From the NCBI GenBank assembly GCA_049999765.1, contig JBNGIQ010005755.1, positions 1-46,138 of the forward strand: a DNA stretch of 46,138 bases, given 5' to 3'. The translations under genes and the position numbers were made by a program. Of this stretch, positions 1 to 10,800 are shown one piece after another; position 1 is the first letter of the stretch, and the number at the start of each line of letters is the position of its first letter. A model generated the notes under the pieces. The model was not told the origin of the DNA, did not search any database, and saw only the letters and a program-made list of their open reading frames with translations. The stretch is from Phaeoceros laevis (taxonomy: Eukaryota > Anthocerotophyta > Anthocerotopsida > Notothyladales).

Positions 1-22
1 ATGCTCTACAACCCGATGCATT

Positions 23-2017
23 TCAGCACAACACTTCGTCATTAAACAAAAATTCACCATCATCAAAACCCCATGTGGCATTCGGATCTTCAATCTGATC
101 ATCCTCCTCGTCCGTATTATACTGGACACGCAGCTGCACTCCCATTTCTTGAGACTCCACTTCTAGTTCTCCAGCGTGAGAATCAAGCCTTGTGCAATTA
201 TTGGCATCTCGGTCAACATTCAAAGTCAGCTTTTTTTGAGACCGCTTCACCTGCAAATTAGAGGCAATGAAGACAAGTTTCTCTGCGGACTCCGCCAACA
301 ACCTGTTCCTCTTTTTTGTCTCTACCCAATCATGAAAGACCCAGTTCCTCTCAGCTGCGGAGTTTGATGAGACTTGCCCAAGCAAGCGTATAACTATTTT
401 CTGCAAATGAGGAGCTGATTCCCCGTACAATTCCCATCACCTTCTCCCAGTTATCTTTAGTCAATCTGTATCTGCTTGAGCACCCTCGAAGCTACCCAAT
501 CCCAACTGGTATGTCTCTAGCTCATTATTTAGGAGCCGCAAATGATCCATGCCTTCCCTTGTCTCACCATGCAGCGTTTTGCAATAGCTCTTCCAACCCA
601 ACATGACATCTGCATTTCTGCGTTGCTTAACAATGGCAAGTTGGTAGGCAGGATTTAATAAGTAAGCATCACCATGAATTGGAAGTTTCATAAAACTCCA
701 CCGATCTTCCATTAGCTAGCGGCAATACCTCCATGTACCTTGCTCTCTAGCTGCCACATTAGTAGTTGTTGTAACTATTGTCCTTTGATCCTGCAACATG
801 CTTGACATCTTGGGACAAACATCACCCAGTACTTCGAATTGACCATCAAATAAGCGCAACATCTTGTAGATAGGTTCCATAATGCCAACCACTGTGTTCA
901 CACAAATCCAAAATTCCCGCTTTTCCACTAATGCACGAATTCCTTCAGTAGCCATGCTAGTTGCAACACCTACATTGCTCCTCTCTCGAATCTCAAACGA
1001 TGTCCACTTCTTACTGATCACCATTCTTTGAAGCTGGTATTGTAACAACTGCAATCTTTGTAGCAATGTGAAATGAGAAGCAAACCTTGTCTTTGAAAAA
1101 CCTTTGAGCTGCAGATTAGGGGACTCTGCCCTAAACCAGGCTAAAGGCACGTCTTTTACCTTGAAATAATGTACTAGCTGGACAGCTGACTGCAACAAAG
1201 GTTTCACTCATGGGAGGTTGCCGATGCCTTTGAGTAGTAAATTAAGAGTGTGGGTAGCACAAGGTGTTCTCGGGATGTGAGGGAACTCTTCCTGCAGAAG
1301 TCTACAAGCATTTCGACAATTTTGAGCACTGTCTGTGATTACATGCACGACCTTGTCTGGTCCTAATTTTCTCACTACATCAACCAGTTGTGCAGCCAAG
1401 TAAGCTCCAGTCTTCACATGACCTGTACAATTGAAAGTGTTCAAAAAAGTCCCTCCTTTGGGGCCAATAGCCATGAAATTAGTTAAAGGCCTTGATGCAA
1501 CATCCTTCCAACCATCAGAGACCAAGGTCACTCCAGTTTCCTTCCATTGAGCTGTGACATTAGCCAAATCTCGCTGAACTCTCTCATGCATCTTGTTTAG
1601 TACTGTGGTTCGGATTTTGTCCCTTCTTGGTGGAACATATGTTGGACCTGCACGAGAAATCTTTGCAGCCACCATCGACTCAAAGTCTTCATGATCAACT
1701 AGATTAAAGGACAACCCTCTAGTGATAAAGCATCTTGCAATAGCAAGGTCAGCAACTTCAAATTTGTCCAAATCATAGAACTCCACTTGTTTTCGCCGTT
1801 TTCCTTCGTTGATTGAAAGTTTGGATACAGGTGCTTGCCCAGTCAGGAGCTGAATATGCTTGTTCTTGATGAGCTCAGGAACAGACCTGCAAGCCCTGCA
1901 TCCCTTGTCTGCTATGCCAGCCAGATGGGCCTTGGCTCGCCCACCTGTAGCTGAAAACACATTGCCACAGAAATTGCATTTGACTTTTTTGGTTCCTCTC
2001 TCAACATGCTCAGCCAC
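23..2017 (-). pseudogene. hAT-superfamily transposase, decayed by in-frame stops
   Basis: Seen: one reading frame runs the whole length with no frameshift but is cut by four stops, near 1208, 716, 461 and 437. The N-terminus has a BED-like zinc finger (CNFC, then AHLAG and GCRAC). A DUF659-like block follows (VSDGWKDVASRPLTNFMA, HVITDSAQNCRNA, PCATHTLNLLLKGIG). The C-terminus has the hAT dimerisation region (SSNSAAERNWVFHDWVETKK, then EKLVFIASNL). Family knowledge: these parts in this order define plant hAT transposases, which cut and paste DNA. Inference: the copy is non-autonomous because of the stops. Each stop is explained by one transition from the expected residue (three Trp TGG to TGA, one Gln CAG to TAG). 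The element's left end lies at or beyond the window edge, so its inverted repeats could not be paired. Confidence 0.88.
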
Positions 2018-2312
2018 ATCTGTGAAGGATCCCTACACATGATCCTTCAATTTCCCCATTGCAATTGCCTGCAACTGGCCACAAACGAAGTAAGCTGCAA
2101 GGCGCGAAGAGAACTCAAACACCCTTCATGCATGTGGGCAGAATTGCAAGAGGGCAAACCCAACACAACTTGCCCCAGGCGACCTCTCCAAACTAGGGTT
2201 TGCAGGGCGCAGTGATTGCGACCGAGCTTCCTTGGCGCCATTATTGCAGCTGGGAACGGGTGAAGCAACTAGTTGGATACCACTGTCGGCTGCGGAGCGA
2301 TGGCGGCCGATA

Positions 2313-2357
2313 GCACTCGACGAGCGGGCACTCAACGAGTGGGCACTCGACGAGCGG
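2313..2357. repeat. 15-bp direct repeat, three tandem copies
   Basis: Three adjacent copies of a 15-bp unit (gcactcgacgagcgg; the middle copy has two changes) sit just upstream of the hAT transposase start. Clustered short direct repeats near the ends are common in hAT elements, where transposase binds them. That role here is inferred from position only. Confidence 0.8.
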
Positions 2358-2500
2358 GCGAGCGGTCGCAATAGGCAAACGAATTCGTAACTTAACATTG
2401 TTAACTTCGAAAATTCATACCGTAATTTTGATTTTTTTTATCCAATCATATAAAATGAAAGTTACTTTATGATTCCTACTTATTTTGTGGTAACTTACGT

Positions 2501-2563
2501 ATGAATCAGCGATTCATTTCAATGAATCGCCGATTCCTTTTAATGAATCGCAGATTCCCGCAA
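2501..2563. repeat. 21-bp direct repeat, three tandem copies
   Basis: Three adjacent 21-bp units each begin atgaatcgc or atgaatcag and continue with a gattc core. They lie about 150 bp beyond the 15-bp array in an AT-rich stretch. They could be subterminal repeats of the hAT element or an unrelated minisatellite; the outer end of the element was not identified. Confidence 0.7.
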
Positions 2564-3503
2564 CTAAGTCCTACTTAGCATGGATTCTTGGTGCGCAAGG
2601 GATATGTAATTGCTAAATGTTATTGTTACTCAATTATTCTTTGTTACTTAGAACCTATTAGCGGCTGCCCGCTACCGTCCCTCTCCCAATTTCCCACATT
2701 CATTGGAATAACATGATAACTTACTACTAAGTCTATTAATCTGTCAACTCCGATGGCTTGCGCGGGAAACAAAATCTGCAAACTCTTGGGCGCGCTCCTC
2801 CTACGCGTGCAAGTATTGTATAATTGGACCAGACGCGAAGACTCATCAAGGTGCTCGGCCAGAGCTTGGAGAAGCTGTAATGCCAACTTCGTTTACTGAG
2901 TGTAATCCGATGAAATCTGATAGGCCTCGAGGGGCGTAGGGAGCCTCCAAGTTGAGTGATCCGATTTGGCCTGGTGAGAAGTTGGCAATTTGTAATTCTG
3001 TGTCCAGTGCATCATGTGTCCAGTGGCATTAGTGTTTTGACGAGTTGGACAAATTATTAGAGACTCGAACATGCGACGGGCATGATTTGGAGCTCTTGAA
3101 CTGGGGCGCCGTCCCAAGAATTGTTGATGTTCTGGAGCGCACCATGGGCGAGTGGCGGCGTTTAGCTCAAAGTCTGGACCTGGGTCCACAGGGAAGCCCT
3201 GGAATTTTGTGCTGAAGGCTTTCTGGGGGTCACAAGGCAAGAAGTTGGCCGGGTGTTGAGAAAGAGCTGACCCGTAAACTTTCAGTCATGCAATTCCTTG
3301 CAATTTCTTAACGAGAAGGCGGTCTAGTGAATTGTGACAGTCGAAAAGGCTCAAGCTGAAGTGCCTTCATTGGAAGGAGGATGATAACTGGATAGAGTTT
3401 CGTCAATTTCCATTTGAGATTAGGGATTGATGGACTGTCCATTGGACTTCTAATTGGTTGTGGAACTAGCTGTCCTCCTAAACGACGCAGAGATTGGGAG
3501 AAG
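2564..3503. other. Spacer upstream of KU70
   Basis: No convincing coding sequence was seen. Open frames here lack recognisable motifs and overlap on both strands. The last few hundred bases should hold the KU70 promoter and 5' UTR, but no clear core promoter element was picked out. Confidence 0.5.
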
Positions 3504-6500
3504 ATGGATGCAGAACGTGCGTTTCAGGAGTCTTTGTTTGCTGATGACGAAGAAGAGCAGGAGAACGAGCAAGCTGCGGTATTGTCATCCTCCTTTTGAG
3601 CAAAATTCAGCAAGAGACACGTAGTCTGCTTAGCAGAACGGTGGCCTGGTCTGGAATAGCAGGTGTTAGCTTTGCAGCTTCTGTAGGCAGTAGAAGAGTC
3701 AAAGGTAGACTATCAATTCTTTGGACCGAGATGCTGTCATTACTATCGTATGGCTCCCCTGCTTGTTATTTAACCTTCATTGCTGCTTATGCCTTTTGTC
3801 CTCCCCAGGATGTTGGAAACCCCGAATTTGTAGTCTTTCTGATCGATGCAGGGCAAGACATGCTCCTCACATTTGACGAGGAGGTGCGTATTTCGTTTGT
3901 TAGATTGTTGGAAACTTTGGGATACAGTCGGGTTTTGAAGGTGGCACATTCTTTTTCCACACATTTTGTACATGGAGTTTTCTAATGTGACAGCAAGAAT
4001 GTCCCATGACAGGATGGTAAGCAGTCGTATCTTGAAGCAGTGATCGACTGTGTTGTTGCAAACATGAAGATCCGCATTATTTCGAAGGACTCTGACAGAG
4101 TTGGTGTCTGCTTTTACAACACAGTTAATTTCCATGCCAGCCCATAGAAATTAACCGGTCTGTGCTTGCTAATACTGCAAATGTCTCGGTTTGCATGCAT
4201 GACGAATTGCAACTTGCCTGATGCGATGTGCTAATCAACACGTCTGTTTAATTTTCAAGCACTCTGCATTAGCTAGCAGGAAGTGATCTGATGTTGATGG
4301 AGCTAAATTTTGGGTTTTTCTTGCTTGCTATGCAGAGGAGAAAGAAGAACCCTCAGGAATCTGAAGCTGTGTATGTCTTCAAAGATACTGATAGACTGTC
4401 AGCATCATTTATCAATGATGTATCTGTTTTAAAAGGTAGCCGCTGCTGCCATTTCCAACTTCAAGCTAGTGGATTTTGAATGTATGCCCTGACTTCCATG
4501 TGTTCTTTGCTCTGTAGAGAGCTTTGAATATGAAATTGGCAGTAAAGGGGTCAGTAGGTCTAATGCAAACGATAACCCCTTGTACAATGCCTTCTGGGTT
4601 GCACAAACAATGTTGCGAAGGTGACCACAAACACCTAGTAGATCCCGTATTTCAGTTTTTAGACTGCTAAGGTCTTGGTTTTAGTCATTTCCTACGTTCT
4701 GTGCACACATGTGGTCATCTTGACAAATCTACCAGAATTTGGGTGCCGTGAGCACACTTGAATTGTTTGTTGATCAAATTTGATGCACCAGCTCCACAAA
4801 GAATATTATTAAAACAGTACATCTGTTTACCAACAATGATGATCCCTTTGGAGATGCTGACGCTGCTGCCCAAGCTGACATGAGGAGGACCACAATTCAA
4901 CGTATCAAGGTGATTATCTGTTTGCAGTGGATGTTGTGCTGTCCCCTAACCGATGCACCACTAGACTCTTCCTTTGTTTCGCTGTTCAGGATGCACAAGA
5001 TCTTGGAATCTTTATTGAGCTGCACGCCCTCAACAGGCCAGGAGAGGAGTTCAACACCAATATATTTTACACTGTATGTCCAGACGGCTTGAGTGATCAT
5101 CTTTCTATCATAACTGATATCATATTATGGTCAGTTGCATCTGGATTGTGGTAGTATCAACAGTGCTGTGACTAGATTTTTCTGGCATTCAGAATTTGGT
5201 CCACGCTTCAGATGATGTTGATGAGAGCAGGTTCATAATCTCAGAGTCTCGAAGGTGGTGTTCTTACCCATCCCCCAAAACTCAGGAGGATCAGGCGGTC
5301 CCGGAGTTGTTTACACTAGAATTACTACTACTCTCCACACTTGGTGGTTAACTGCAATTTTGTATGTCGGCAGTTTGAAGGATCTGTTTGATGATATGCG
5401 GAAAAAAGTTATGAAGAAACGGGTGACAAGGAGAGTGTCCCTAACTGTGAGACCTGGAACTGAGATTGGTCTTCAATGCTTTGTCATGTTGAGGTCAGCT
5501 GTTGCAGGTGAGATGCCCAACTTGGCGTTCTAGTCTTGAATTCTATGCCTTTTGCCACTATTCCCATATAAATAGTAAGCGACTTTTAGGTGCAACAACC
5601 TGGGTGGACTCACAAACAAACATGGAGATCAAGGTAGCTGGCTTCAAGTCTTATTTGAACTCTAGCTGTACCTGTTGTACTGGCCCTTGGATTAAGTGAA
5701 GTAAGCTGTCTCTTGCAGTCCGAACGATCCTTCATCTGCGCCGACACAGGTGCTCTCATGAATGAGCCCATCAAAAGGGTGCAACAGATTGGAAGGTGCA
5801 GGCCGGGACTGGATTCTCAAGCATTTCAATTCTGCTGTCTATTGTTCTGATATACCCCATGCCAGTCTCAGCTTATGTGCTGTGGTTCTAGTGAGAAGGT
5901 CATTATTACACCTGACGAGCTACAACAAATCAAGCGAACAGGGGTGCAACTGCAGCTTCTAGGTTTCAAACCCCTCTCCACTTTGAAGGATTACTACAAC
6001 CTGCAGCCGTCAACTTTTGTATACCCGGATGAACAGGTTAAAATATGGTGAAATCCTGTTGTAGAGTCCACAATTACTGAGCAGGAATAGTTGAGACCCA
6101 AGTTCTGCCTCCTGGTCGGCGTGCAGAGCATAAGTGGTAGTACCGCTGCTTTTATCGCATTGCACCGCGCAATGTTAAAGCAGAGCAAGTAAGATCGAAT
6201 GCATTGAATGCCTCTAATGTGACTCTATCGTTTTTACTGAATTTTGGTTCCAGCTCTGTGGCCTTTGTGCTTCAGCTTTAGATAAGCTGCCGGTGTGGAT
6301 GTTTGCAGATATGCTGTAGCGTTCTATGGAAGAATGGCTTCTCCAAGACTTGTCGCTTTGGTTCCACAGGTTTGCAGTTACCTTATTCTTTGCAGGGTTT
6401 GAAGTAGCAGGGAGCAAATTGTTCTTGATGTTGATGCTCTTGATACTCGAATTCCTCTGATTGTGTGAACTGTTTGTGTTCACCACCTTCCATATGTTTG

Positions 6501-7578
6501 CACTTGGATAAGAAACGTGCTATGTTGTAGGAGGAGATTTTGGAAGGCAATTCGCAACTGCGACCACCAGGCATGCACATTATTTACTTACCATATTCAG
6601 ACGATATTCGCCCTGCTGAAAAGGTAAGTTATTTGAGCTGGTGTGCGTTGTATGTTGTTATCACCCAGTGCCCCTGATATCCGTTTTGCCAAGATTGGGT
6701 GCATGATTTTGACATGTCAAGTCCCTCTAGTTTCATATGTATAGCCCAGGCTCGACTGTGCGAGCTACAGCTGAGCAGGTGCAGAGGGCCTCTGCTTTGA
6801 TACAGAAGTTGAAGATGACTGACTTCAATTTGCTGGATATCTCCAACCCAGGTAGCTTGTCTTTCAGTACTGATCTCGACATGCAGTTGTTGCGATCAGG
6901 CCACTTGATCTCACAGGCTTATATGACATGAGCTGTTTTTGCAGTTCTCCAAAGGCATTACGCCGCCTTGCAAAATGTAGCCCTGGACGAGGCAAATGAA
7001 GTACCGGAAATTGTGGACCGCACACTCCCTGATGCGAGGGGTATGGCAAAGTGAGTACCTCTTACAGTGCTGCCTGCCCAGTTAGATCTTGCAGTTCGCA
7101 GCTGTCTTTCCACTTCACGCATTTTGTTTGTAGACGGTCGGTCGTACAGTCAGCATCTTAGCTGGTTGGTTTGTCTTCTGGTCAGGCCATCCGTGGTGAG
7201 TGCAGTAAAAGCCTTCAAAGATGATGTGTATGGGGCTGATTACGACCAAGTAGAAGCGGAGATGGCAGCTGAGAAACTTAAAGGGAGTTTGGCCTCTCAA
7301 AAGCGCAAAGCTGTTGTTGAAGTAGCTGCCAGAGCGGCTGAAGATCAGAACTGGGAGGAGCTGGCGGATAGTGGAAAGGTACGGACGTGCACTTGCTATT
7401 TTACCCGCCAATTTGGGAATCTTCTAACCCTTACTTTATTGACCAATGCTGGTTCTTGACGTAGTTGAAGGAGCTTACTGTCGTGCAACTCCGGCCCTAC
7501 CTGCTCGCGCACAATCTCCCCGTCTCAGGAAAAAAGGAGCTCCTCATCAGTCGCATTCTCACGCACCTTGGAAAGTGA
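3504..7578 (+). CDS. KU70: KU70, DNA end-binding subunit of the Ku heterodimer
   Basis: Ku70 pairs with Ku80 to ring broken DNA ends, start non-homologous end joining and protect telomeres in the nucleus. Nineteen exons join in frame into 625 aa, against about 620 in Arabidopsis: 3504-3578, 3809-3883, 4013-4123, 4336-4435, 4518-4620, 4792-4909, 4990-5073, 5193-5254, 5374-5507, 5590-5633, 5719-5795, 5892-6036, 6127-6188, 6309-6369, 6531-6623, 6731-6851, 6945-7050, 7186-7378, 7465-7578. An acidic N-terminus leads into the von Willebrand-like domain (EFVVFLIDAG, VHLFTNNDDPFGD). The Ku core follows (GATTWVDSQTN, LLGFKPLSTLKDYYNLQPST, FIALHRAML, VAFYGRMASPRLVAL, IIYLPYSDDIRPAEK). The C-terminus is a SAP DNA-binding domain (LKELTVVQLRPYL, GKKELLISRILTHLGK). 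The start is the ATG opening the acidic segment; no disruption was seen. The gene ends 265 bp before KNL1 on the same strand. Confidence 0.96.
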
Positions 7579-7843
7579 CCTGTGACATTGCCCCTCAACT
7601 TCCCCAAACCCCAAAACAATCACCGTACAATGTACAAATTTATACAGTTACGTGCAGTATTCCGAAACGCTCCCGACTCGGAGTCCCGAGTCCTGATCAT
7701 GAATTTGCGGGTTATGTAGAGACTAGCACTTTGACGTTCGTGATCTGGTCGCGGGAAATTTTGAAACTTCTGGCGCTCTATTCGCGGTTTGAACACAGGT
7801 GGACCGGAGCTCGCAGGTGCTCGACAGTTGCCCTTGGCTTAAC

Positions 7844-10800
7844 ATGGATAGTGGCAAGGCAGCAGATGCTTTGGGGGATACTCCTGCTATAGACATGGAC
7901 GACACTACGTCGGTCATCATGGACTTCGCCAACACTGGGGAGTCCCTGCCGCCGAGGAGGGGTCGGAGAGCTTCTGCTGGACGGAGAGTGAGTTTTGCGG
8001 ACACTGCCAAGGTTCATGTCTTTGAGAGGGACGACGAGTATGAGACCCCGCCGGAGGCGCAAGCAGAAGATACTACGAAGACAGCAACTGTCGGGAAGAG
8101 AAGGTCTCCCCGGCTGGCCGACAAACACAAGCGCAAGGAGAGCCTTGATGAAGCAAGAGTGGCTTTGGCTCCCAGATTTGACGTTGCTACTCCATCTGCG
8201 GGAGCGGGAGGTAGTACATTCAATACGACTGACGAATGGATTCTGCAAAGAGAGAATCCGGAGCTGGATAGGTAAGCCTTTGAGAAGAAATGCTCCAGGT
8301 TTGGAGCCGGAGAACCCGGGGTTGATTGACCACTGACCCAGTCTTGCTTTGTTGTGTGATGCGCAGTCCTGATATCGATATGGATGAGACGGGGCCCATT
8401 GACGTGAGACGTTTGAGGAACGAGGACTTGACTGAGGATGACGTGACGGCGGACGCCCCCCTTTTTGCCGACCTGCTCAAAGAAGATGGCACTGCAACCT
8501 GTGGAGCGACGTTGATGTGTGACCAGCTACAGTTTGCAGGTGAAGAGGGTATGCCATTGACATATACGGCCAATGAGTACCCAATGAGCATGACATACAC
8601 ACCTTCCAAATGGCCAATTGAGTTACCTCATTACACAATGGAGGACTCTCAGGACAGCGATATGAGTTTGTGCTCAGATTTTCCCATGAAGGAAATGCTA
8701 CAGGCAACAGCAGAGGCGGATAGTAGCCGGCGGAGGAGTCTGGTTGAAGTGCCTGTAGTCTCTTCTCAGGAATATGACAAGGAGATGTGTAGAGAAGCCA
8801 CGGATATGGACCTGGTGGCAACCACTGATTTTGTACAGCTGCCATTCGAGCAAGGTAAGAAAGCTGCAAAAAGAAGGTTGGACAGCAAGCCTTCCGTGGG
8901 GCCCGACGAGAGTTCTGCTACCAAGAAGGGAAGGGCATCGCTGCTGAAGAGCCAGAGGCTTATTCTAAGCAGCAGCACAGGGGCAGGGAAAGTGGACAAG
9001 GAGAACTTACCTCCCGAGCATTTAGTACCAGCCAGGTGCACTTCCCCAACCATTAATTGTGGTCTGCCAAGAGCTGGCAATCATGTGTCATAGGTCAGCA
9101 AGCTGCAAAGCATGCTAGTGTATGAGAAACTTTCGCTCAGGGGCACACAGGTGACGTTGCCATCTATTACGTGTGTAGGCCTGCTAACAAGAAAGGAGAT
9201 GTTGCCAAGGCACGTAGCGGGTTGTCTCTGAAGGAAAGACCGGACAATCCCAATGTGCCAGAGCTGTTGACGGCTGACACCCAAGACCTTACCACAGACA
9301 GGGCGGGGTTGTCTCTGAAGGAAATACCGGACAATCGCAATGTGCCAGAGCTGTTGACGGCTGACACCCAAGACCTTACCACAGACAGGGCAGACATCAC
9401 AATGGCTATCCCTAGATTGTCGGATTTGCTAAGTGCAGATGGGGCTGACAGTGATGTCTCAAGCCCTGGAGATCGACTCTCTGAAAGGCAGCAAAGCAAA
9501 GATTCGCAGCATGATGAGGATGCCACAGTCTCAGATGTGCGTTTCTCGGAAGTTCAAGATGCACATCTTAGTTTGCCCTTTTATGTTGGTGGTTTTTTTG
9601 GGTTACGAGGGAAGCAACGTGTGTTTACAGGTGACCTTGTGATGTGAAGGAAATAAAGCACAGAGACCCTGACCAGAGATGCGAGATAGAAGACAATGCT
9701 TTGGAGCCACAGATGGTGAAAATAGTTCGGATGCTTCATATGCTGAAGGTTTGTATATTGCCATGGGATTGTTTGTTTGAGATTTTGCCTTCTCTTATCT
9801 CAAAAAAGGATTTTTGTACAAGTATGGGCATACGTCCCTTCCATTTGCTAAGAAGGCCAATTTCTTTTGCATGATAGCTGCTTAATGATGTGCTCACTGG
9901 TAGGAGCCAAAAAGTGTCAAGGACCAAGCACAGTCAGGAACGTCCGACATTGCGTCCATGCAGTTCACAGAAGTTCCCAAGTCTCTTGCTGAGAGCTTGA
10001 GGTTTTCTTATATTTCAAAGCCGCAGGTTCACTGAACGATTCCAGCCTTCTGGAGGATTTGGTTCCTTCCGTTCTCGCTAGCGTAGCTTTCATCTCTAAT
10101 TTTAGCAGATGTGTGGTGCAGATGCAAGATCTGGATGCTAGGCTTGGACGGTATAAGCAGGCTCTGGCTGATTTGACGTCAAAAAATGCCAAGATGTCAG
10201 TTCCTGATTTGCCTGCTGGTTCTTTGCACATGGAGGTATGTCGTAGTGTATCATTTCATTCTCTAATGTGTTATGGCATACTGTGTGGTTTACACCGTCT
10301 TCATGATTTGGATGTTGACACAGGCTACCAGCTGCAAGCAGTTGGAGGGTGATGTTTTGAAACTTAAGGGCGTTGCCTTGTAAGTAGGGTCACTGTGCAG
10401 CCAGTGTGTAGCGTGAAAAGCAGGTTTTGTGAGGATCACTTTGCTGATGTGATTTTGTTTTGCAGGAAATATGTAACCAAGGAATTGGATGAACGGGACA
10501 AGGGAATGCAAATAATGGAGGAAAACAAAAGAGTACTGGAGGTGACATCCTTTCTTTGACTAGTCATCTGCAAATGTGGTGTCGAGCCTCCCACTGAAAA
10601 TGCTTTCATGTCTCCTGCCAGAAAGAAGTTCATATCTTGCGGGATGCTAGAGAATCCCAACAGGAGGTTCTAAGTCTTGCTAATGATTTGCGGTCAACAA
10701 TCGCTTCAACTGCTGCCAAAGTAAAGGGTAAAGCTCGCTCTGTCTCGAGGACCGATGACCTTATCGCCAAAACTGCCCAGGTTCTGCAGCAGGTATTTCT

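Noticed and set aside
7778-8248. Minus-strand frame of 156 codons opposite KNL1 exon 1
   Set aside because: It is the antisense shadow of a real exon carrying the RVSF motif and has no features of its own.
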